NCBI GenBank assembly: GCA_050733695.1
Contig: JBOHTO010000009.1
Coordinates: 1-46,800, forward strand
Direction of reading: 5' to 3'
From: JBOHTO01 sp050733695
GTDB taxonomy: Bacteria; Gemmatimonadota; Gemmatimonadetes; Gemmatimonadales; Gemmatimonadaceae
DNA: 46,800 nucleotides
Below the pieces are notes generated by a model that saw only the letters and a program-made list of their open reading frames with translations, was not told the origin of the DNA and ran no database searches. A program made the translations under genes and the position numbers. Below are positions 8,712 to 16,404 of the stretch, in pieces. How positions within the stretch are numbered: position 1 is the first letter of the stretch; each line of letters starts with the position of its first letter.

Positions 8712-9626
8712 TCATTGGAGCGCTGTGAAGAGCTGGCGGATGTTGTAATCCATGACCATGACGTAGTCCTGGAGCCCATCCATACCGCCCACGGAGGGCG
8801 GAAGGATGAGCACCTTCGCGCCAGTCCTGGAGGCGACGAAATCCGCCGTCTTCCGATCATAGAACGGCTCCATGATTATCACGTCGGCGCCTGTCCGCCG
8901 CATCTGCAGGATCAGCCCCGCAAGATGCGATGGCGAGGGCGGCACGCCGGGCTTGGGCTCCATGTAGCCGACTATGTCCATCCCCGTGAAATCCGCGAAG
9001 TAGTTCCAGCTCGTGTGCCAGGCAACGACCGGCTTCCCTCGTATCACGTCCAGCATCCCCTGCCAGGATCCGACGGTCGCGTCCAGCTTCGCCTCGAAGG
9101 CGTCAGCGTTCCGCGCATAGGTCGCGGCCCCACGTGGATCGAGCGCGGTGAAGCGCTCCTGGAACAGCCGCGCGATCCTCTTCGCGTTGGCGGGATCCAG
9201 CCAGTAATGCGGGTTGCCGAGTGGATGCACGTCGCCCATCGAGCGGTCCGCGTTCACCTTCACGTCGAGAACGGGGATCACCTGCGACACGTCGATGTAG
9301 CCGGGCCCGCCGGGCCTGATATCCGTGTTACGCGCACCGTCGATGAGCAGCGGAAGCCAGCCCGCTTCGAGGCCGAGCCCCACGAGGGCAAGCGCGTCCG
9401 CATCGCGCAGCTCGAGAACAAAACTCGGCTTGGCGTCCACGAAATGCGGATCCTGATAGCCGGCGCTGATGTGTTCAACGGAAATACGCTCGCCCCCAAC
9501 CGCGCGCGCGATATTGTACAGGTCAGTGGTCGTGGTGACCACATCGAGCTGTGCCGCGGCCGGCCGCAGGGGGGAAACCAGCGCCAGCGCCGCAAAGAGA
9601 GTCAGTGAGCGATGTCGAGCGATCAT
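8712..9626 (-). CDS. Zn/Mn ABC transporter substrate-binding lipoprotein-like protein (ZnuA/TroA family)
   Basis: A 304-residue periplasmic metal-binding protein of the cluster A-I (TroA/ZnuA) type. It has an N-terminal signal peptide (basic start, hydrophobic core, cleavage likely near PAAAQ at 25-26; no clear lipobox). Candidate metal ligands are His61 in QDPHFVD, His140 in GNPHYWLDP, His204 in VAWHTSWNYF, and a late Asp in GLQDYVMVMDY. It lacks the long His-rich loop of many ZnuA proteins. It lies upstream of the ATPase and permease genes on the same strand, separated from them by about 105 bases holding repeats, and delivers the metal to the permease. Confidence 0.93.
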   Translation of the reverse strand: MIARHRSLTLFAALALVSPLRPAAAQLDVVTTTTDLYNIARAVGGERISVEHISAGYQDPHFVDAKPSFVLELRDADALALVGLGLEAGWLPLLIDGARNTDIRPGGPGYIDVSQVIPVLDVKVNADRSMGDVHPLGNPHYWLDPANAKRIARLFQERFTALDPRGAATYARNADAFEAKLDATVGSWQGMLDVIRGKPVVAWHTSWNYFADFTGMDIVGYMEPKPGVPPSPSHLAGLILQMRRTGADVIIMEPFYDRKTADFVASRTGAKVLILPPSVGGMDGLQDYVMVMDYNIRQLFTALQ

Positions 9627-9660
9627 GGCAATAACTCCTCGGCGCAGGGCGCCGTGAACG

Positions 9661-11091
9661 TCAGAACGGGTGAGGCCTGTGCGGGCCGATAGCGATCGTC
9701 ATCTGGAGCAGAAGGCGGTTGATCGGATCATCCCGTTCCGGCATCAGCCGCTCCACGCCCGCAACCAGCTTCGAGAATTCGCTGGGATGCAACTGCAAAT
9801 AGCCCGATACTGCCTTGAGAACCTCGCCGGCTCTCTCGGGCTCCTCCAGCCAGTCGTAGCGCGCACCGATGAACCAGCGCCGGTCGAGCTGGTAGCGGGC
9901 GAACACGTAGGCCCCCTCGAAGTTGCCGCTGGCCCCCTCGAACAGTGCGAAGACGCCCGGTGCCGCCGGGAGTTCGGATGCATCCGGCTCATCGTTGAAC
10001 TGGCGCATCGCCTCCGCCTGCAGAATGAACGATCGGTACAGGCCCTGTCCGAGCGGACGCCAGCGGTACGTGAAATCGATCGCCGCGATGCTTTGCCGTG
10101 CGTTGACACCGGCCTCACCCTCGAAGCCGGGGCATGCAACCTCGCCGAACGGGTCCTGTGCGCTCATGCACTGCACCGGCTGCGGGCGCTCACCGGTCGC
10201 CGCGCTCGCGGAGAGTTCCATGTTCGCGTTCCGGGTGATGTCCCAGTAGTTGCGGACTCGCGCGACGTAGCCGAGTCCGAAGACAGACTCGCTCGCCGGC
10301 TCCAGCGTCTCGAATTCGCTCTCTGCTTCTTCATGTCCGTGCTCGGCATGCGCCTCGCCCGGGAACTGCTCGACCACCGAAAGCTGAACCTCCTGGTAGA
10401 AGCCGAACGGTGCGAAGACGCGGCTGAACCATAGCCCGTCGGCCTTGAGCCCGTGATCACCGAGGAAGCGCTGCACAACGTACGGATATTCGAGAGTGTG
10501 CAGCTCCGCGCGATGCGTGGTGTTCTGCTTGCCGATCGGCAGACTGAACCGGCCAAGACGGAGTTGGCTCTGCCACGGGAAGGCGAGCGTCGAGACGTAG
10601 GCCTCCTCGATGGCGAACCCCTCGAGATCCGAGATGCCGAAGATGAAGTCGCCGCGAAAGTAGGGATCCACAGCGGCCTGGAAGGCCAACTCCACTTCGC
10701 GCACGTCGAATCGTCGCCCGCTCTCGAGTGTGCTCCTCTCGGCCGATAGATCGGCTACGAAGTCTCCGATCACGCTGATGCTCGGGAGCAACATCGGGTT
10801 GACGGGTCCAGGCGTTGCCTGCTGTCCTCCCCTCGCACCGGGGGCGGTGGGGGGCGTGGGCAGCCGATCGGGGAGGGGCAGCCGTTGCGGCTCGTTGCGT
10901 ATGCGCTCGATCTCCTGGATGAGAAAGAGCGAGTCGCGGCGTGCGCGCGCAGCCGAATCCACCGCGGTGCTGTCGCGCCGGGTCGTATCACTCTGAACGG
11001 TATCGCGCTGGGTGGTCGTGTCGCGCTGCTGGGCAAACGCAGGGCTCGCGAAGAGGAGCACGAGCGCGATGCTGATGATTGCGGATTTCAT
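9661..11091 (-). CDS. outer-membrane beta-barrel protein linked to metal uptake
   Basis: A 476-residue protein with a clear signal peptide (cleavage after AFA at residue 20), then a Thr/Asp/Arg-rich stretch with a short coiled-coil-like helix (about 45-70), a Pro-rich linker, and from about residue 105 alternating strands typical of a porin-like barrel, ending HPHPF with the terminal Phe favoured by outer-membrane barrels. A His/Glu-rich segment lies at 247-260 (EAHAEHGHEEAESEFE). It is about 34 bases upstream of the metal-binding protein gene in the same orientation. I infer an outer-membrane route or metal scavenger for the ABC importer. No experimentally known family was recognised, and the substrate is unproven. 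Confidence 0.8.
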   Translation of the reverse strand: MKSAIISIALVLLFASPAFAQQRDTTTQRDTVQSDTTRRDSTAVDSAARARRDSLFLIQEIERIRNEPQRLPLPDRLPTPPTAPGARGGQQATPGPVNPMLLPSISVIGDFVADLSAERSTLESGRRFDVREVELAFQAAVDPYFRGDFIFGISDLEGFAIEEAYVSTLAFPWQSQLRLGRFSLPIGKQNTTHRAELHTLEYPYVVQRFLGDHGLKADGLWFSRVFAPFGFYQEVQLSVVEQFPGEAHAEHGHEEAESEFETLEPASESVFGLGYVARVRNYWDITRNANMELSASAATGERPQPVQCMSAQDPFGEVACPGFEGEAGVNARQSIAAIDFTYRWRPLGQGLYRSFILQAEAMRQFNDEPDASELPAAPGVFALFEGASGNFEGAYVFARYQLDRRWFIGARYDWLEEPERAGEVLKAVSGYLQLHPSEFSKLVAGVERLMPERDDPINRLLLQMTIAIGPHRPHPF

Positions 11092-11137
11092 TGTCTCCCA
11101 CGGGTGAAGGTGAGCGCCGTATCAGCGGCGCGGAGCT

Positions 11138-11599
11138 TCAGGTCGTGGGAGGTGCGCGCGGTGGGTGGGAGAGTCCTGTGGGTGCGGTGACCGGGGCCGC
11201 AGTGAGCGTCTCTGCGGGGTTGAACGCGTGCTCGGCGGAGGGCATCGCGATGCGTGCCGAGGCGGGTCTGCCGAGGAGGTGCTGAGCTGTGCATGCCGGG
11301 CAGATGGTCTCGTCGTGCGCCGGCTGCTGCTGTGGAGCCTGGACATCGAATACGGCCCGCGACAACTGCGCAGCCGGTGGCTCGGCGAACGGAACGACCA
11401 GAATGGCGAGTTGGGCGATCGCTGCGCAGATCGCACCGAGCCGGAAGAACCGGCCCCGTTCGCCGCGGAAAAGGGATTCCCGCTTTCGGGGGGATAACAG
11501 CAGGGGAGTGTCGCGGGAAAGGGATTCCCGCTTTCGCGGGAGCGACAGCCAGGGCGCCTGGCGCGGGGAACCGGGAAGGCTGTTGGTCACTCGCAGCAT
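11138..11599 (-). CDS. small membrane protein with CPAC motif; N-terminus built from repeat DNA
   Basis: A frame of 153 residues. Residues 20-48 are the translation of two palindromic repeat copies (LPRKRES and SPRKRES). One hydrophobic segment follows at about 52-71, then a motif H95-DETIC-PAC103 and a Pro/Ala-rich tail. The helix plus a His/Cys cluster resembles small DUF2946-like proteins found beside metal or porin genes; that match is from memory and tentative. The ATG at 11599 is 12 bases after the nfo stop. The functional start could be internal, with the repeat inserted at the original N-terminus. The outer-membrane and metal-importer genes follow on the same strand. Confidence 0.6.
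   Translation of the reverse strand: MLRVTNSLPGSPRQAPWLSLPRKRESLSRDTPLLLSPRKRESLFRGERGRFFRLGAICAAIAQLAILVVPFAEPPAAQLSRAVFDVQAPQQQPAHDETICPACTAQHLLGRPASARIAMPSAEHAFNPAETLTAAPVTAPTGLSHPPRAPPTT
11470..11550 (-). repeat. two copies of the dispersed GCGGGAAT palindrome inside a gene
   Basis: Read on the minus strand, CCGCGAAAGCGGGAATCCCT and, 45 bases on, CCGAAAGCGGGAATCCC. They are inverted relative to the other copies in the window. They lie within the 5' part of the small CPAC-motif gene and keep its frame open. Confidence 0.7.
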
Positions 11600-11611
11600 A
11601 CCCCGGTCATC

Positions 11612-12526
11612 CTACACGGATCCCACCGCGTCCGCCAGATAGCCGCGCAGGCGGTCCAGCATACGGCGGTCGGTTGCGATATGATCGTCGCCTTTCGGTG
11701 TCTCGATGATCTTCGGGATCGTTGCGAGGCGCGAGTCTGTCATCACGCGGCGGAAAGGCGCCTCGCCGATCGCGCCTTCCCCGATCAGCTCGTGGCGGTC
11801 GCGCCGCGAGCCGAGCGGAAATTTCGAGTCGTTGAGGTGCAGCATGCCAAGGCGGTCCAGTCCGATCGTGTCGTCAAACCGCGCGATCACGCCTTCGAAA
11901 TCGCCGATCAGATCGTAGCCGGCGGCGAAGATGTGCGCGGTGTCGACGCAGACGCCGACACGCGAACGCTGTTCGGCTGGTATCAGTTCGAGAAGCACGG
12001 CCATCTCCTCGAAGTTCGAGCCGATCACGGTGCCGGCGCCGGCCGTCATCTCCATGAGCAGACGCGTGCGCACCGGAGTTCGCGAAAGCGCCTCACTGAT
12101 CGCGTCCGCATTGCGCTCGATTCCGCTCGCACGGTCGTCCATGAAGTTGCCCGGGTGCGAGACGAGGAAGTCGAGTCCGAGTGCCTCGCAGCGCTCGAGT
12201 TCGGCGATGAAGGATCCTGTCGAACGGGCTCTGAGCAGCGGGTCGGGCGAGGCCAGGTTGATCAGGTAGCTGTCGTGGGCGCTCGTCACTCCTACATCCG
12301 TCTCCGCGAGCGCGCGCCTGAATGCGGTGCACTCCTCCGCATCGCACCGCCGTTCCGCCCAGCGGTTCGCCTGTTTGGAGAAGATCTGCATGGCCGTGGC
12401 GCCGATGGCGCCGGCGCGGGTGGGGGCCGACGCCGTTCCGCCCGCCGTGGAGACATGGGCCCCGAGAAGAAGCGGAGTCGCTGCCTCCGTTGCGCTCAAC
12501 GCCCGCCCGTATTCTCGCGAAGCCAC
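11612..12526 (-). CDS. nfo: deoxyribonuclease IV (AP endonuclease)
   Basis: A 304-residue Nfo/EndoIV homologue, which cuts 5' of abasic sites in base-excision repair using three zinc ions. Family motifs in order: LGAHVSTAGG (residues 21-30), FLVSHPGNF, LMEMTAGAGTVIG, VGVCVDTAHIFAAGYD, LHLNDSKFPLGS, DRHELIGEGAIG and IETPKG, covering all zinc ligands. The apparent GTG start at 12526 overlaps the end of the EnvC-like gene by 31 bases; an in-frame TTG about nine codons later would nearly remove the overlap. It ends 12 bases before the small CPAC-motif gene. Confidence 0.95.
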   Translation of the reverse strand: MASREYGRALSATEAATPLLLGAHVSTAGGTASAPTRAGAIGATAMQIFSKQANRWAERRCDAEECTAFRRALAETDVGVTSAHDSYLINLASPDPLLRARSTGSFIAELERCEALGLDFLVSHPGNFMDDRASGIERNADAISEALSRTPVRTRLLMEMTAGAGTVIGSNFEEMAVLLELIPAEQRSRVGVCVDTAHIFAAGYDLIGDFEGVIARFDDTIGLDRLGMLHLNDSKFPLGSRRDRHELIGEGAIGEAPFRRVMTDSRLATIPKIIETPKGDDHIATDRRMLDRLRGYLADAVGSV

Positions 12527-13692
12527 TGCAGCGGATCAACGGCGCGGCCGCCGGGTCTGATCTCGAAGTGCAGGTGCGGCGGCAGCTCCGGATCGGCGCT
12601 GCCAACGGCGCCGATCACTTCACCCTTGCTCACGATCGCGCCCTGCTGCACGTCGATCCTGCCCAGCGAGCCATAGATGGAATAGTCTCCGCCGCTGTGC
12701 TGGATTATGACCGTGAGCCCGTAGGTTCCGAATGGCTGGGCGACCTTGACTTGGCCGCTCGCCACGGCCGTCACGGCCGCACCGTTGTTCGCGGCGATGC
12801 CGATGCCGTTCCAGCGCGTGGTCGTGTTGTTCGGGTTCACCACGCGGCCGAAGTGGTAGATGATGTCCCCGTCCACCGGCCAGTCGAAGCGGCCGATGTC
12901 GCGGGTGGAGAAGGTGCTGGCCTCGCGACCACCAGTTCTCGCAGCCATTCGCCGCCTCGCCGCCTCGAGCTCCTCGATCACGCCCGCGAGGCGCGTCTCG
13001 TCACGCGCGATGCGTTCGAGCCGGGCCTGCGTCTGGTTCGCGCTGCGCTGCACCCTCGCGAGCCGGCGCTCGCGCTCATCTTCCAGTCCCCGCAGCCGCA
13101 TCTCCTCGGATGCCTTCTCGCTTCTGTTCTCCTCTATGTCGCGCCGCAGCCGGACCAGGAGGCGGCGCTGCCTGCTGATCTGTTCGGCGAGATCGTCAAC
13201 CCGCGTGACCAGCGCGCGATCGCGCCGTGCGAGAAGGTGCAGATACTTGTATCTCGCAATGAGCTCGCCGAAGGATTCCGCCGACAGCAGGACTTCGAGG
13301 GAGTACAGCGGGCCACGCTTGTAGATGTCCGTGAGCCGCTGGCGCAGCACGGCTCGCTTCACCACACGCTCGTCTTCCGCACGGACGAGGTTCGCGGTCG
13401 CTTCATCCACCTCGCGGTTGATGGCGCCGAGCTGGCTGTCGAGCGAACGAACAACGCGCGCCGTCGCTTCCGCCTGGCGCTCGAGATTGGTGACCTCCTC
13501 CGACAGGCTGTGGACGCTGCTTCGAAGCTGTGACATCCGCCGCTCGAGCTCCGCGCGTTCGCGGCGCACCCGCTCCAGTTCCGCGCGTTCGGCGTTGAGC
13601 CGCTCCTCCGGAGTCTGCTGCTGCGCGAGCGCCGGCGCACCGGGCACGAGGAGCAGGATGGCGATCAGCCCCCCGACGAGTGAACGATTCAG
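12496..13692 (-). CDS. EnvC-like murein hydrolase activator (degenerate LytM/M23)
   Basis: About 398 residues. A signal peptide (LVGGLIAILLLVPGAPALA, cut near residue 23) is followed by a long charged coiled coil (about 25-270) and a C-terminal LytM domain (about 285-398). Of the M23 zinc ligands, HLHFE is kept, but the usual HxGID reads NGIGI and the usual YAHL reads YGSL, so two ligand positions are lost. E. coli EnvC is likewise degenerate and acts as a non-enzymatic amidase activator controlled by FtsEX. This gene overlaps ftsX directly, so the same role is inferred. No ATG/GTG/TTG start fits; the CTG at 13692, overlapping the ftsX stop, gives the expected signal peptide. That start is uncertain. 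Confidence 0.88.
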   Translation of the reverse strand: MNRSLVGGLIAILLLVPGAPALAQQQTPEERLNAERAELERVRRERAELERRMSQLRSSVHSLSEEVTNLERQAEATARVVRSLDSQLGAINREVDEATANLVRAEDERVVKRAVLRQRLTDIYKRGPLYSLEVLLSAESFGELIARYKYLHLLARRDRALVTRVDDLAEQISRQRRLLVRLRRDIEENRSEKASEEMRLRGLEDERERRLARVQRSANQTQARLERIARDETRLAGVIEELEAARRRMAARTGGREASTFSTRDIGRFDWPVDGDIIYHFGRVVNPNNTTTRWNGIGIAANNGAAVTAVASGQVKVAQPFGTYGLTVIIQHSGGDYSIYGSLGRIDVQQGAIVSKGEVIGAVGSADPELPPHLHFEIRPGGRAVDPLQWLRENTGGR

Positions 13693-14537
13693 ACGCGGCG
13701 TAGGTGCCTCCCCACCGAGAACGCGCTTCCGAGCAGCCCGAGCAGCGCACCGCACATCACACCCGCGATGGCCACGTTGCGATCGAAGAAGGCGGTTTCG
13801 ATGAAGTAGCGGCTGATCAGGGAACTGGCCAGCCACGTGAGGAAGAGTGCAAGCGCTCCACCGAGGATTCCCTTCACGAATCCCTCGATCAGGAACGGCC
13901 GGCGGATGAAACCGTCGGTCGCCCCCACGAGGCGCATGATCGAGATCTCACGCGCACGGGCCAGCACGGCCATCCGGATCGTTGCGCCGATTATGATGAC
14001 GGCGACCGTGGCGAAGGCGAGTCCGAGCGCGAGGCCGGTGACGGTGGCGATCGTGCGAAGCCGATAGAGATTCCTGACCCATTCCTCGCCGAATCTCAGG
14101 TCGTCGATGAACGGGTATGTTCCCACGCGCGCAGCGACCGCTTCCACAGTGACCGGATCGCGGAATCCTGGTTCGAGACGGACCTCGATCGACGCTGGAA
14201 GAAACTCCTCGCTGAACACGTCCCGAAACTCACCCAGCTCGGCGCGCGCCTTCTCGAGTGCGTCCTCCTTGGTCACGTATCGCACGCTGGCGACTTCCGG
14301 AAATGCACCGATGTCTCCCATCGCCGCCGCCGCCGCCGCCACCGGCGTTCCGTCCGCGAGGAAGGCGCGAATCTCGACCCGATCCTCCACGCGCCGCAGC
14401 GCGTCGCGGATGTTGAGCGCCACGAGTCCGAAGAGTCCGAACGCGAACAACGATACGGCTATCGTCGTGATCCCGAGCACGCTGAGAAGCGGGGCTCGGC
14501 GGAAGGTGAGCAGCGCCTCGCGCATGGACAGTCTCAC
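13689..14537 (-). CDS. ftsX: cell division protein FtsX
   Basis: A 282-residue FtsX-type permease subunit: a first transmembrane helix at about 20-43, a periplasmic domain to about 165, then three helices in the C-terminal FtsX/MacB-like region, including the basic loop REISIMRLVGAT. With FtsE it transmits ATP-driven signals across the inner membrane to periplasmic murein hydrolase activators. The GTG at 14537 overlaps the ftsE stop as GTGA; an internal ATG lies four codons later. The stop overlaps the proposed start of the EnvC-like gene. An ftsE-ftsX-envC order with overlapping ends strongly supports the functional link. Confidence 0.94.
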   Translation of the reverse strand: MRLSMREALLTFRRAPLLSVLGITTIAVSLFAFGLFGLVALNIRDALRRVEDRVEIRAFLADGTPVAAAAAAMGDIGAFPEVASVRYVTKEDALEKARAELGEFRDVFSEEFLPASIEVRLEPGFRDPVTVEAVAARVGTYPFIDDLRFGEEWVRNLYRLRTIATVTGLALGLAFATVAVIIIGATIRMAVLARAREISIMRLVGATDGFIRRPFLIEGFVKGILGGALALFLTWLASSLISRYFIETAFFDRNVAIAGVMCGALLGLLGSAFSVGRHLRRV

Positions 14538-15229
14538 GAGGAACGCTCCAGCGCCTTGCGAGGCGGCTCGGCGGAATCGTAGACTATCCGGCCGGCGTCG
14601 ATCTCGATCGTGCGGTAATCGGTTCGGCGGATGAGGTCGAGATCGTGGGTCGCCATCAGCACGGCCGTACCCGAGGCGTTGATCTCGCGCAGGAGCTGGA
14701 AGATGCCGCGCGTCGCACGCTCATCGAGATTGCCCGTTGGCTCGTCCGCGATGAGGACGAATGGATCGTTCACCAGCGCACGCGCGATGGCGACGCGCTG
14801 CTGCTCGCCGCCCGACAGCTCTTGCGGCAGACTCGATGCCTTGGACGCGAGCCCGACCTGCGTGAGGAGACGACCGACGCGGCCGGGGATGGTGTCGCGC
14901 CGCGCGCCCGTCACCTCGAGAGCGAACGCGATGTTCTGCTCGGCGGTGCGGTCCTCGAGCAGGCGAAAGTCCTGGAAGACGATTCCGAGCTTGCGCCGCA
15001 GCTTCGATATGTCGCCCTGCCGCACCTCCATGGAGTTGACCCCACTCACGCGAACCTCGCCGAGGGTCGGGCGTTCCTCCATGAAGATGAGCTTGAGGAT
15101 GGTGCTCTTGCCCGCGCCGCTCGGTCCCGTGAGGAAGACGAGCTCACCCCTCGCGACGTGGAACGAGACATCGTTCAGAGCGAGGCCGGTCCGCGGATAC
15201 TCCTTGGTCACGCCAATGAACCTGATCAT
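14534..15229 (-). CDS. ftsE: cell division ATP-binding protein FtsE
   Basis: A 231-residue ABC ATPase with Walker A TGPSGAGKST, signature LSGGEQQRVAIARAL, Walker B VLIADEPTGNLD and switch region LMATHDLDLI. FtsE and LolD/MacB ATPases look alike; the immediate neighbour ftsX, sharing a GTGA overlap, decides for FtsE. The ATG overlaps the stop of the upstream permease gene by four bases. It acts at the divisome or elongasome on the cytoplasmic face of the membrane. Confidence 0.94.
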   Translation of the reverse strand: MIRFIGVTKEYPRTGLALNDVSFHVARGELVFLTGPSGAGKSTILKLIFMEERPTLGEVRVSGVNSMEVRQGDISKLRRKLGIVFQDFRLLEDRTAEQNIAFALEVTGARRDTIPGRVGRLLTQVGLASKASSLPQELSGGEQQRVAIARALVNDPFVLIADEPTGNLDERATRGIFQLLREINASGTAVLMATHDLDLIRRTDYRTIEIDAGRIVYDSAEPPRKALERSS

Positions 15230-16404
15230 GCGGGGGCTTCGGCGGCCGACGGCGACGACGCTTCCGCCTCCAGTGCGTCGGGGTCGTCCAGCAGCCGCCA
15301 GCTCGCGCTGGCCGTCAGCGTGTCGACGACAGCCTTCAGCAGGCCGATGAGGATCGGCCCGATGAGGATGCCCGCGATGCCGAACGTATAGACGCCCGTC
15401 ACGAGCCCCACGAACATCCAGTAGAAGTTCAGCACCTTCGACTTCTCCGCTGCGAGCTTGGGGCGGAGAAAGGTCGACAGAAGCACCGTATTGATGACGA
15501 ACCCGGCGATCACCATGAGCGATGCGGCAACCGGTGAATCGCGGAAGATCAGCAGCCAGAGAGCGACAGGGACGTACACCGACCAGGATCCGACTATGGG
15601 GAAGAACCCGATGATGAAGGAGATGAGTGCCAGTACCACGGCAAGCGGAACGCTGAAGATGAGATTGAGGGCGAGAATGATGACCGACTTGATCAACTGC
15701 GTGAGCAGCGTCGCGTATATCGCGCCATACAGCACACCTCCCACGTTGCGACGCAGTGTCGCACCGAGTTCGGCGTAGCGCGGGGGGATCTTCACCCGCA
15801 GATACGAACCGATGCGCTTTGCGTCCGTGAGAACGTAGAACGCCGTGAAAATGAATATGGTCGTGGAGATCGCGAACTGCACCAGGGCGTCCTGAAGCAT
15901 GTCCGGGATCTCGCTACCGTAGTCCGCGGCTCGGACCACCCAGTCCCGGATCTGTGCCGTTATGCCTTCCTCGGGAACGAACGGATATCCACGCAGCGCG
16001 TTGTCGATCTGCACGACGATCTCATCCTGATGCGTGGCGATGTACTCCACCACCGCTCTCACCTCGATGTAGCTGTAAACGACGGCCGCGACCACGGGAA
16101 TGATGACGACGGAGAGAGCGACGATCGCACCGGCCGCGGAGCTGTGCAGCGTCTTTGCGAGACGCTTGTAGAGCGGGCGCATGTACACGGCGATTATCAC
16201 GCCAAGGATTGCGCCGATGATGACCGTCCGCACCATCCACACGAACAGCCCGACGACGATCACGAAGAACAGCGCCGTGATGACGATCTTGCGAAATTCG
16301 GGCAGTGTCACGTCCGCGACTCGCGAATTGGCGCGCCGTTCGACGCGCCGCCGATCGGTCGCTGCCGCCGCCTGCACTGGTTCCGACTCGTCAGCTTCGG
16401 CCAT
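15226..16404 (-). CDS. AI-2E family (PerM/TqsA-like) membrane transporter
   Basis: A 392-residue protein with a charged cytoplasmic N-terminus (about 1-38), two close helices at about 40-80, another helix near 90-115, a soluble middle region (about 125-200) and at least four more helices. This is the AI-2E transporter/UPF0118 layout, including the conserved FPIVGSWSVYVPVALWLL and GIAGILIGPILIGLL. Members export autoinducer-2 or act as Na+/H+ antiporters; substrate cannot be read from sequence. The ATG at 16404 shares its A with the TAA of the PLP-enzyme gene, and its stop overlaps the ftsE start, tying it into the division-gene operon. Confidence 0.9.
   Translation of the reverse strand: MAEADESEPVQAAAATDRRRVERRANSRVADVTLPEFRKIVITALFFVIVVGLFVWMVRTVIIGAILGVIIAVYMRPLYKRLAKTLHSSAAGAIVALSVVIIPVVAAVVYSYIEVRAVVEYIATHQDEIVVQIDNALRGYPFVPEEGITAQIRDWVVRAADYGSEIPDMLQDALVQFAISTTIFIFTAFYVLTDAKRIGSYLRVKIPPRYAELGATLRRNVGGVLYGAIYATLLTQLIKSVIILALNLIFSVPLAVVLALISFIIGFFPIVGSWSVYVPVALWLLIFRDSPVAASLMVIAGFVINTVLLSTFLRPKLAAEKSKVLNFYWMFVGLVTGVYTFGIAGILIGPILIGLLKAVVDTLTASASWRLLDDPDALEAEASSPSAAEAPA

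Noticed and set aside
14534..15229. ATPase as LolD or MacB rather than FtsE
   Set aside because: It overlaps an ftsX gene with four predicted helices and an EnvC-like gene follows; no LolC/E-type partner is present.
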